This document shows, piece after piece, positions 1 through 9,689 of a stretch of DNA of 29,066 bases. The position numbers were made by a program, and so were the translations under genes. Numbering within the stretch: position 1 is the stretch's first letter; the number at the start of each line of letters is the position of its first letter. This DNA is from Xylaria sp. FL1777 (taxonomy: Eukaryota; Ascomycota; Sordariomycetes; Xylariales; Xylariaceae). The notes below the pieces were generated by a model, which was not told the origin of the DNA, ran no database searches, and saw nothing but the letters and a program-made list of their open reading frames with translations. Where the stretch lies: positions 1 through 29,066 of the forward strand of contig MU400876.1 in assembly GCA_022578965.1 (NCBI GenBank), read 5' to 3'.

Positions 1-348
1 ATTTAACTTTTTATATTAATATTTGTTTTTATATATTAAGTTTTATTAATTAAAAAGCTATTAAAATATAATAAACTTATTATATATTAATATAACAAAT
101 TTACTTTTAAAGTTTTAATTTATAAATAATAATAAGATTTTTAGCAATAGTTTATTAAAGAAGTTTTTAAAGTACTTTTATTATTATATATTAATAAAGT
201 CTTAAAAAATTAAAAGTAATAAATGTATTAATGCTTAGCAATTATAAAAAATTAATAGCTAAAAAACTAAAACTAAATAAATAACTAAACATAAAAAATA
301 TATAATTATATAAACAAAAAAAAAGTAAAAAAAGTAAAAACTTTTCTT

Positions 349-452
349 AAATTATTATAAGTTTAATAAGCATTAAATTACTATAAGCTTAATAAGCTTT
401 AAATTATTATAAACTTAATAAGCTTTAAATTATTATAAGCTTAATAAGCTAA
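349..452. repeat. 26-bp AT-rich tandem repeat, about four copies
   Basis: Four consecutive units of the form AAATTATTATAAGCTTAATA plus AGCTTT follow each other with one or two changes each. The last unit is slightly short. It lies inside the AT-rich block and has no coding role that I can see. Confidence 0.75.
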
Positions 453-560
453 ATAAGTTATTATATAATTTAGCTTTAGTTAGCAAAAAAAAAATGCAAA
501 GTATATATAAAAGCATTAAGCTATTTTAAAGGTTACCTTTATGCTAATTTTATAATAATA

Positions 561-1008
561 GCTAAGTTTATATAGCTAGGTTTATATAACTAGGTTTATA
601 TAGCTAAATTTATATAAAAGAGTTTATATAAAAAGGTTTATATAAAAGGGTTTATATAAAAAAGTTTATATAAAAGGGTTTATATAAAAAGGTTTATATA
701 GCTAAGTTTATATAGCTAAGTTTATATAAAGAGGTTTATATAGCTAAGTTTATATAACTAAGTTTATATAGCTAAGTTTATATAACTAAGTTTATATAGC
801 TAAGTTTATATAAAAGGGTTTATATAAAAGGGTTTATATAATTAAGTTTATATAGCTAAGTTTATATAGCTAAGTTTATATAACTAGGTTTATATAATTA
901 AGTTTATATAACTAGGTTTATATAATTAAGTTTATATTAAAAGGTTTATATAAAAAGGTTTATATAGCTAAGTTTATATAGCTAAGTTTATATAACTAAG
1001 TTTAAAAT
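561..1008. repeat. 14-bp minisatellite, about 32 copies
   Basis: The unit is GTTTATATAGCTAA, with interspersed variants in which GCTAA is replaced by ACTAG/ACTAA, ATTAA or AAAAGG. The GTTTATATA half is nearly invariant and the last five bases vary, so the tract is a string of a few unit types in irregular order. It is entirely inside the RIP-like block. Confidence 0.9.
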
Positions 1009-1120
1009 TTAAGATTTTATTATTTAATAAAGCAAAAACCGTTTATTTAATTAAAATATATAGCATTATATTTATTATTGCTATATAATAATTGCAAGAA
1101 AATAAAAAGTAGTAATTCTT

Positions 1121-2102
1121 TTACCCCGCCTTTGGCCATTTACCCCGCTAATTCTGAATTCTGAATTTCATTTTCGTTTGTCGGTGTTATGTGGTAATGG
1201 CCCACCGTCAGCGTCTCCAATTAGACCCAATCGAGCTGCCTGCGAGGAGGGACGAGGAAATACTGCTGGCAAGTAGGCAGCTATACAATTTTTAAACTTC
1301 TACCTATATATCCTCAACATAGGAAGATTGTATTTTAGGATGTGGATTTAAGTAGGAACGAACACCTTATGTCGCGTAAGGTACGCTTTAGCATAGAGTA
1401 GAGTTACCTAAGAAAGGTGGATTTATTTCTTCTCCCTTAACTAATTAATTACATGATACTTTTTTCAGTAGTAATTTAATGCTGAATCACGAGAGGGGAT
1501 TACAGTGCTTGGCGAAAATGTGGCGTAGATACAGTCACCGTATTGTTCAGCTCCCCCAATTTTTTATCCCGTTTGTTGTCAATCATCGCCGATTGTTCCT
1601 TGAATCCATTTGGTCTACAGCTGAATTCATATTAGAGTATCTGATGCCCTCGTTTTATTGCTCTTCTAATTAGTGAATCGCATATCTATCTATCTACCCC
1701 GTAGACGAGATAAAAATCAACTGATAGCATTCATTACCGCAAGTCTGTTAGCCCCAGTGAGAGCGACATGTCGTAATGAATGTTACCAAGGAAGTGCAGC
1801 AAAGTAGAAAGCACCAATGCTGTATCTGCTGTCATAGGTACCTAGTTAGCCCAAGGTCATCCTGAGTGGCTTAGCAAAACTGCCTGTCAGGCAGACAGAT
1901 TGGTTTGAATTCTATAAGCACCATCTATCTATGTAGCAACTGCATTTCTCGCTTTCTAGCATTATTATCCACTCCGCCCCGTCCAGGGTGCTCGCTTGTC
2001 CCAGGCTTGGAGATGAACGTGCCATACCATCATCTACAATTGATATATACTAAGTATGTACCTATATTCAATTTTGAACAATACCGGAGAAATTAGCGCA
2101 TC
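1121..2102. other. Intergenic sequence upstream of the first STAND gene
   Basis: Normal base composition, with no protein family recognised in any frame. Small open frames (for example 1479-1673) have no recognisable motifs. The promoter of the gene starting at 2103 must lie here. I see no convincing TATA box or other defined element. Confidence 0.6.
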
Positions 2103-5100
2103 ATGGATGCTCTATTACCAGCACGACCCGTAGAAGAGCTACAGTTTGCCCTATCTCAATTCTGCGCTGTCCTGACGGATGACCAACGACATGACTTGTC
2201 AAAGATCCGCACTGTCCCCGATGTCGACTCGATCCTTGTCTTCACTGCCCAGCTTGATGCCGCAAATAGAAGCAGGAGAGGCCGGAGTGTTGGTAGTCGA
2301 GTCAGCAAAGTCCTGCATTCGACCCGGGACTTTTGTACAATTATCGACACTTTCGTCTCGTCGCATCCCGAGATCGCATCACTTGTTTGGGGCAGTATCA
2401 AGTTAACAATGCAAGTAAGTATCGTGTTGCTACGTACACATGCACAGCTTGCAGTTTAACCATCTGTGTTGAGTAAATATAGATTATCGTGAACTACACG
2501 TCATACTATGAAGCAATATCCGGTCTGTTTATGCAGTTAGGCCAGCTTTGTCCACTTTTTGCCGAGTACAGAACACTATATCAGAGCTCAAAACAACTAC
2601 AAAATTCTCTTTCAGATTTCCACGCCTCTATCGTTAGATGTTGTAAGCACGTGGTAGAGGCAATCCAGCGACCATGTACGAATCGCTCCTCGTAGTTCAT
2701 TGTTATATCTGACAAGGGACTAGGGCATAGCCAAGTGCTTCAGTCTTTCTATAGATCATTTGACCAAGAGTTTAAACCAGACACAGATGATATCCGCAGA
2801 TGCAGTGATAGTGTTAAAGACGCTATAAATCTTGCGAAGGCATATGTTGATGTACAAGAGCAGAGACTTCAGTGCCAAGAACGAACGGCGGCTCTAGAGA
2901 GCAGAAATCTGCTTAAAGCCTTCGTTTCGCGCACAGGTGGTGAGAATGACAAGTTACACGAATTACTATTGCAGAGGGAAGAGCGAGAAGCCCGTAAGTC
3001 CTTTCACTAGATTTCGAGCCGTTGACGTAGTAGCTGATGTGCGAAATAGAGGACCGTAAGCAGCGGCTACTGGAGGCACTTTGCGCTTACAATCCCGAAA
3101 GATTGCTGAAGCAAAATCAACGGAAGCGCTTTCACAATACCGCAAGCTGGATTCACGAGACTCAAGAGTTTCGTACTTGGGTTGAGAAGAGGGGGCCGCC
3201 TCTTCTTTGGTGCTCAGGCAAGAGTAAGTCGGCTCATATGCGAATTGTTGAAACAGCGCTGACTATTTTCTAGTTGGATCTGGAAAGACTGTTGTTGCGT
3301 TAGTATGGCGAAAATCATCGTCGTCACTCACCTTACTAATAAGAGGTCACAGTGCAAGCGTAATCGACTATTTGTTCCTAGAGAAAGGAAGTTCTAACTG
3401 TCTCGTGTCTTATTTCTTTACTCATTCTAGTGACCGAGAATCCCTTAATGTCGAGACCGTTATGAGGTCGCTTTTACGGCAGAGGCTTCCACTTTCGAGT
3501 CACTTGTCTCACGATATTGAATTAAAACTACAGCATCTCAGTGATGATTGTAGTCTCGACAGGATCGCTGAGCTTCTTTGCGATATCACGCAGACATCAA
3601 GATCATTCTATATCGTTATTGATGGCTTAGATGAATGCGAAACGCTAGATCGCAATAGATTACTTAAAGCGCTGTCGTTATTAGTAACTACAGCTAAAAA
3701 CACGAAGTTGTTTCTAGCGAGCCGAGAAAGTATTTCCGGGGAGATACAGAAGTGCTTTCCTTCTATCGAGCAAATATCCATGGATCATCCAAGAGCTCAA
3801 GACGACGTGACCACGTATATCAATGGGATTCTTCAGGAGAAGAGAGATCTCCAGGAACTTAGAGTCGGTGACCCCAGTCTAATCACTGAGATTGAACAAG
3901 CGCTGAATCGAGGCGCTGACGGCATGTAAGCGACTAACTTGAGTTGAAGCAAGACTTTTCGCTAATCCAACTCCTTTAGGTTTCTTTGGGTCTTTTTCCA
4001 GGTGCACGAAATCTGTGAACAAACCTGTGATGAGGATATTCGTCAAACTATCGCCAACCTTCCAGAAGGCCTAGAAGAAACATTCATTCGAATATTACGT
4101 CGTATTGCATCTCGACGTCACGGCAAGTTGGCTCAAAAAGTCTTGCCCTGGATTGCTGCATCGGTACGGCCTCTGTTTCTTGAGGAAGTTCGAGAAGCTG
4201 TGACAATAGAAATTGACCAGCCGTACTCAAAACCGGGACGTCTCTGCAATGATAAAAATGATATTGTTCTGGCATGTCAAAATCTAGTGCATGTCGACGA
4301 GGAAGATCAGTCAATCCAATTTGCTCATCACTCCATTCAGCAATTTTTGGTTCGACAACCTTCCTCATACGATTGTCCTACATATCGTGACTTAGCGGGT
4401 TTCTTCATTGATGTTGAAAAGGCAGATCATTTCATTGGTGAAATATGCATCACATATCTGGACTTCAATGATTTTAAAACGGCTCTGAGTCAACGGGCAC
4501 AGCCGATAATTCTTCCCAGTCCTCCCGATATTGCTCTGACAGCTATAGGGCCAGAAGCTCGGGTAACTTCAAGACTTTTCCGGAAGTTTTGGTCAACTGG
4601 AACCTCCACATCTGTGGATATTGACCGCATGATTAAATCCAACACGTATGACCCTCAATTAGCATCCCAGGCAGTTCACAATGCACATCCGTTCTTGAGA
4701 TATGCGTCAAGCAACTGGGTTCTACACACCAAGAACTTTCGTTATCACGAATCCAGAATGTTTCGTCTTTGGGAGCATATGGTTACCAATGGCCATGATT
4801 TAGCAATAATGCCATGGGAGTCTGGGTCCTCGAATATCGGGCCTCCAGCTCTCAAATGGGCACAGCAAGCCAACCACATCGCATTAATTTACTTGATTGC
4901 CTCCTCCCGAGAACTTTCCGATGAGGAGAAAAACCAATTTATCCTTCGGGCTAATAATAACAATAACTCAGATCTGATAGCTATTGTGCTACAACAATGG
5001 CCCGATCCACTCTTAGCAGCTGCAAAAGGGGGCTACCTAAATATCATTGAAAGATTACTCTCTAATAAAACGGATATATGGCGTCTATTCAAGAGGGAAG

Positions 5101-5723
5101 GCTGGATTTCACTCCAAGCAGCTGCTCAACGTGGCCATTTGGCCGTCGTTGAAAGGCTCGTCGCAGCGGAAGCCGATGCATATGCTCCCTCGGGGACCAA
5201 CACCTGGGCTATACTTCAGGCGGCCGCTCGAACAGGCGATTTAGCAGTTATCGAAAGGCTTCTCGCGAAAAAGGTTGACGTCGATTTTACTCCTAATAAT
5301 ACGAGCTGGACTGCACTCCAGGGAGCTTGTCAGTGCGGTCATTTGAACGTCGTCGAAAGGCTGCTTGCGGCCGGAGCTAAGGTTGATTACCCTGCCTCTA
5401 TTCACGCTGGCCGGACTGCGCTCCAAGCAGCTTGCGAAAGCGGCCATCTCCAAGTCGTCGATAGGCTACTTCAAGCTGGAGCGGATGTTTCGGCTCCTGG
5501 TGCTCTTTATCATGGCCAGACTGCGGCCAGACTGGCGATTGACAATAATCATTATGGGATTTTGGAAAGACTGCGTGCAGCTGGAGCCGATGATTTAGCT
5601 CCTGATGCTGTTTATCATGACCAGACTGCGCTCGGGCTAAATACTGATGATAACCATCATGAAATGGACGAAATGCGGCGTGCAGATGAGACTTTTAGAC
5701 GGATTTTAAAGGACTACTTATAG
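2103..5723 (+). CDS. STAND/NLR protein: DUF7708-like N-terminus, NACHT, ankyrin repeats
   Basis: Exons are 2103-2414, 2483-2675, 2736-2993, 3050-3223, 3274-3298, 3353-3925 and 3980-5723. They total 3279 nt, or 1092 residues. Residues 1 to about 200 resemble the fungal DUF7708-type domain (WGSIKLTMQ motif). Walker A is GKIGSGKT at about 311-318 and is split by an intron. Walker B (VIDGLDE) is at about 409-415. A winged-helix segment follows (about 555-590), with HHSIQQFL near 628. Six ankyrin repeats plus a weak seventh (about 853-1065), 102-105 bp each, end the protein. STAND proteins are NTP-driven oligomerising switches; in fungi several control non-self recognition and cell death, with the repeats acting as sensor. 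Introns are 50-68 bp. The ATG has A at -3. The acceptor at 2734-2735 (AAG) is the least certain junction. A decayed ankyrin unit lies downstream. The ligand is unknown. Confidence 0.9.
5004..5690 (+). repeat. Ankyrin-coding tandem repeat, about 102-105 bp units
   Basis: The CTCCAAGCAGCTGC-type segment that opens each unit recurs at 5112, 5214, 5316, 5421, 5526 and 5631, giving spacings of 102, 102, 105, 105 and 105 bp (34-35 residues, the ankyrin length). The units share DNA stretches such as GGCCATTTGGCCGTCGTTGA with few changes, so they probably expanded by duplication or were homogenised by conversion. The last unit has lost the consensus. Confidence 0.85.
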
Positions 5724-5800
5724 TAAACCCAATTGACTGCTACCGATGTCTGATACTGCTACCAGCAGTGTAGGATAGACCGTACACCCGAAAACTCCCG

Positions 5801-5933
5801 GGGGTGACGATTTCAAGTGACTATTTCAACGTTGCTGAAATGCTACTTGAAGTTGAAGCCGACGCTGATATACTCGGCACCAGCTCGACAAACCAGCGAA
5901 CATGATTATCGAAATGTCGTCGAAACGCTAAGG
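5801..5933 (+). pseudogene. Decayed ankyrin-repeat remnant
   Basis: After the stop at 5723, translation from about 5819 gives an ankyrin helix pair (DYFNVAEMLLEVEADAD) ending in a TGA at about 5903-5905. A second fragment, HDYRNVVETLR, lies at 5901-5933 in another frame and ends in TAG. Both match the repeat pattern of the gene just upstream. They look like lost repeats of that gene, now cut off by stops and at least one frameshift. Confidence 0.7.
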
Positions 5934-6651
5934 TAGGTAGGTACAAATATATAATAGAGGTAGTTTATATCAAAATGGTGTTAATAAGGTCCTGCTTGTA
6001 TACCTTTTGCTAATAGGTTTTATTGAAGTTGAAATTATTTACTAGGTCTGCTTTAACTTCGTAAGTTACCTGCCCCCCTTATCTCCATATTACAGAAAAT
6101 CTGTTCACTTTGCCCATAGTGAAGCAGAGTGGTGTGAGTGGCAAGCTGGGTTTAGTGATGCTAACCTACCTAGGTAGGTTGTATAAAGTCTTCTTTTCCT
6201 ATTTTTCACAATGCAGTTCATTCATTTATTTTTTTTTAGTTACACTATTCAATTGCGCTCTATTTAACGCCTTAATCCTGAAATATCAACTACTTAGATA
6301 TACCTAGAAGCGTAAAATGTAGCCTATCTCCTGGGCGCCGAGGATGTTGTGTAGAACACTAGATGAGGCCAGCTGACTCATTGTGGCGGTGCCTACACTG
6401 CAGTGTATGTGGTCCTATGACTAGACTACGTTAGATATGATCTGCTGCACAGCCTTCGGGAGGTCAACACACTTGAAGCTCTGCGTTCTCTTTCAGCTTC
6501 CCCGCCTCTCCAAAATCAGTCCAGGGATACCTACCACCAGCCATGAATATGGTAGAGGGCTTCGGCAGCTCTGTAACCGTGACTGCGCTCGTACTGAAGA
6601 CAGTCGACATCAATATTGCTGGTTAGAATCGGCCCCGTGTTTGAATATAAC
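5934..6651. other. Intergenic sequence between the two STAND genes
   Basis: No gene is recognised. It holds AGGTAGGTAGGTAC at 5931-5944 and a perfect 18-bp palindrome centred on CCTAGG at 6163-6180. The second STAND promoter must lie in its right half. I see no clear promoter element. Confidence 0.55.
6163..6180. repeat. Perfect 18-bp palindrome AACCTACCTAGGTAGGTT
   Basis: The 18 bases equal their own reverse complement. Related CCTAGGTA/TTAGGTA motifs recur in other gaps between genes in this window (5931, 9946, 14982, 15038, 17131, 26561, 26604, 28829). The function is unknown. Confidence 0.85.
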
Positions 6652-9600
6652 ATGGACCCTTTATCAGCGCTGTCTGTCGCCGCCGGCGTAGTCCAGTTTG
6701 TAGACTTTACATTTCGTCTCGTCAGCGGTACCCGAGCAATCATAAGGTCAAAATCCGGGTTAGGAGGCGATGCCAACACCCTGGATGCAATCGCGAGGGA
6801 TGCGGCGGAATTGAGCGACGCTCTCGCTGCGTCGCCGGCGTTGGCTACTTCTAGCACCACTTTACAGACGCTTGTCGGCGAGTGCAAGGCGATTTCTGAA
6901 AACCTACTAGCAGTGCTTGAAAAACTGCGTGCTAATAAGACGAAGAAATGGAGCTGCTTTGTCGCTGCACTGCGGACCGTGTGGTCGAAGGGAAAGATTG
7001 ACGAGTTTGTCGACCGGCTTGGCAAGGTGCAGGCCCAAATCTCGACTCATATGCACTTCCTCCTGTTGTATGACCTTACCCATCGATCTCCACGAGAAGA
7101 GAGGTATGCGACTGGAGTTTGGCGCTAACTTGATGTGTTAGGAAATATGTGAATATGCAGTCGGTACAGATCTATTCCCTGCAGGAAAGTGCGCAGAGGC
7201 TTGGGATGGAGGATCAGAATCGAGTTGAGAATCTCCGAGATGATGTCGTTAAACGGCTTGAAAGGTTATCCGAAGAAACCTCGAGGACGCAGGAGGATAT
7301 GCGACAATTGATGCAAAACTTAGAGCCAAATGCTTCCAAGCCGACTACAGCGCGTCCTACCCGCCTCGGATTGTCTCTCGAATTGGCCAACTACTTTTCT
7401 GCAGTTATTAAGCACCTCGCGGAAGAACAGTCTCTCATGGCCTCGAATCAGGACTTCTTGGAGAGCCTCTATTTTAGCAAGATCAAGGCACGACAGCGGA
7501 AAATCGAATCGGCACATTCGAAAACATTTGGGTGGGTTTTCCGACCCTCCGTTCCCGATGGATCTAAGACAATCTCTTTCTATCAGTGGCTCTGCGAGGG
7601 TAATGGAACCTTCTGGATACAGGGAAAGGCTGGGTCTGGAAAGTCGACGCTGATGAAATTCATCTGCTCTCATGCGACGACCATGGAGTTACTTCGGGTG
7701 TGGGCTGGTAGCAAGCGACTCATCACTGCCAAGTTTTTCTTTTGGAACGCCGGTACCCTTCTTCAGAAATCAAGGGAGGGTCTTCTCCGGTCTCTGTTAT
7801 TCGAAATTTTGCGGAAATGCCCGGAATTGATTCCCCGAGTGTCAAAGGGGAACCGGAAAACTCCATTTCGGAGGCGGGGTCCGTACTCACAAGCCGATGA
7901 CGAGGAGCTCTGGAGCCAGGAAGAGCTGATGGAGGCTTATCGTAGCCTTGTAGCATGTTGCGACGAAATAGATGTCAAGTTCTGCTTCTTCATCGACGGC
8001 TTGGACGAGTTCGAAGAGAAGAGCAAGACGCATAGTGACTTGATTACGACGCTCCGGATTCTTGATACGTCGCAGAACATCAAGTTCTGTGTATCGAGCC
8101 GGCCCTGGACAGTCTTTTCGGACGCGTTCGGCGAGGACCCAGCTCGGCTTCTCAAGCTCGAGGACTTGACGCGAGGTGACATCCGCAGCTATGTGCATGA
8201 GAAGTTCAGTGAGAATAGCCAGTTCCAGATTCTCAGCGTCGACAATCCGCACTATGCTGGCCTTATCGAGGACATAGTGCGCCAGGCCCAGGGCGTCTTT
8301 TTATGGGTTTTCCTGGTGGTTCGGGACTTGCTCGAGGGCTTCTCTCATAGTGATACGATCCGTACCATGAGAAAGCGTCTTGAACGATTCCCGGCCGAAC
8401 TGGAGCAGTTCTTCCAGCACATGATTGACTCGATTCCTGCGATTTACCTGCCGCACATGGCCCGTACACTCTGGATGGCCACCTCGGTATCGCAGCCGCA
8501 GTTCTTGATGGTTTACTCCCTATTAGACGACGTATCAGATTCCATAACTGCGTTCGGGGAAGAGCATTCCCCTAAAGTCATGTACGACCACGAGGTGCGC
8601 ACACGGGCTCAGCAGATGCGCAGACGCCTTGATGGTCGTTGCAAGGGGCTTCTGGAAGTTGTCCTTGATGAGCCTGATGCCGGTCTATACTTTGAGTATA
8701 AAGTTGACTTTTTGCACCGCACTGTTCGCGACTTCTTGCTCGGGTCTCCAAAGATCCGCCGGATACTGGAAGAACAGCGCTTCACAGAGCTGAGTGGTAT
8801 TAGCAGCTGCGATGGAAATGTCTGGTTATTACCATGCCTGAGCATATTAGAGGCCTTCAAGCGCGCGCCCTTTAGGACTGGACCGCAGGCTGCTGCTGTC
8901 GATGCTGAACTCGCTGTGAGGTTACTGGAGAGTTTAATGATGTTCGCCTACGAGGCAGAGGCGAACATGAGTGATCGTTCCGCACTGATACGGATGCTTT
9001 TCGACGCCGAGAAGACGTATGATTTGCGAAGGTGGCAGTTCTCCTGGCCCTTGGACACAAACCTATTCCTCGGACTTGCCTGTCAGGCGGATTTGTTTTC
9101 CTACATAGAAAAACGGATTACGCCCGGTTGGTTCACTCAACCGTCGGATTCAGTGAGCAGTACGGCGAAATTCTCTCGTGCAGAGCCGAAAAGGACTCTC
9201 CTTAGCTATGCTTTAGAAACACAACTGCGGAGGCGACTTCGTAGTTCCTCCCAGTGGACGCTACATCCTCGAATCATAAACCATCTGCTGAAAATGGGCG
9301 CCGACCCAAAATGCCGGGATAATCCACAGGATTCTATTAGCCTAAGTAGTTGGCGCACGTTTCTCACGGAAATCTCGTCGATGGTGCCATTCTTAGGAGG
9401 TGAACAGGTGCGTGAGACCTTGCGTCTCTTACTCAAGTATGATATTCCGTTAGACACCGAAATAAGGGCCGGAGATGGGCGCTTAATTACAGCTGGCAAG
9501 ATCATAGAAGAAATCTTGCATAGAGGTATTGGAGAGTTGCAAGGGGAGCACACGTTAGAACTATCCGAGTCTAAGGAAGAATCCGACCCTGAGGAAGAAC

Positions 9601-9689
9601 CTTCTAAGCACAAAGAAGAGGAGTCTGGATCTAAGACTGGGGGCCAATTCGGAATTTCCTCTTGGCTGTTTTCTTGGTGGAGTAAGTAA
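6652..9689 (+). CDS. STAND/NLR protein: Helo-like N-terminus, NACHT, no repeat domain
   Basis: Exons 6652-7067 and 7142-9689 give 987 residues. The 74-bp intron has a GTATGA donor, a GCTAAC branch site and a TTAG acceptor. A donor at 7104 also keeps the frame but would make a 38-bp intron, so I prefer 7068. The start is the ATG opening MDPLSALSVAAGVVQFVDF, the usual beginning of the fungal N-terminal domain of STAND proteins (Helo-like). A predicted coiled region follows (about 140-200), then Walker A GKAGSGKS at 300-307 and Walker B FFIDGLDE with D424, D427 and E428. FLHRTVRDFLL near 660 matches the conserved region after fungal NACHT domains. The C-terminus is acidic and Glu/Ser-rich, ending in SSWLFSWWSK. 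No ankyrin, WD or TPR repeats are visible, so this may be a signalling or partner NLR. It lies 928 bp downstream of the first STAND gene, in the same direction. Confidence 0.9.

Larger units (their letters stand above)
1..1115. other. AT-rich, CpG-free block (RIP-like isochore)
   Basis: The sequence is almost entirely A and T. I see no CG dinucleotide before about 1038, and no coding potential. In Pezizomycotina such blocks are usually remains of transposons mutated C-to-T by repeat-induced point mutation; that origin is inferred, since no element can be recognised any longer. Composition changes sharply at about 1120, where ordinary mixed-base sequence starts with a short duplicated TTACCCCGC motif (about 1120-1150). 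Confidence 0.8.

Noticed and set aside
349..1008. CRISPR-like repeat array
   Set aside because: The units are directly adjacent tandem repeats with no unique spacers, in eukaryotic DNA.
3226..3400. Possibility that the first STAND gene is a pseudogene because several stops interrupt it
   Set aside because: Every stop lies in a short segment with fungal intron signals. Splicing seven exons gives 1092 uninterrupted residues with intact Walker motifs.
6531..7025. Minus-strand open frame of 164 codons
   Set aside because: It lies antisense to the N-terminal exon of the second STAND gene, whose plus-strand product begins with a recognised family motif. The antisense product has no recognised motif.
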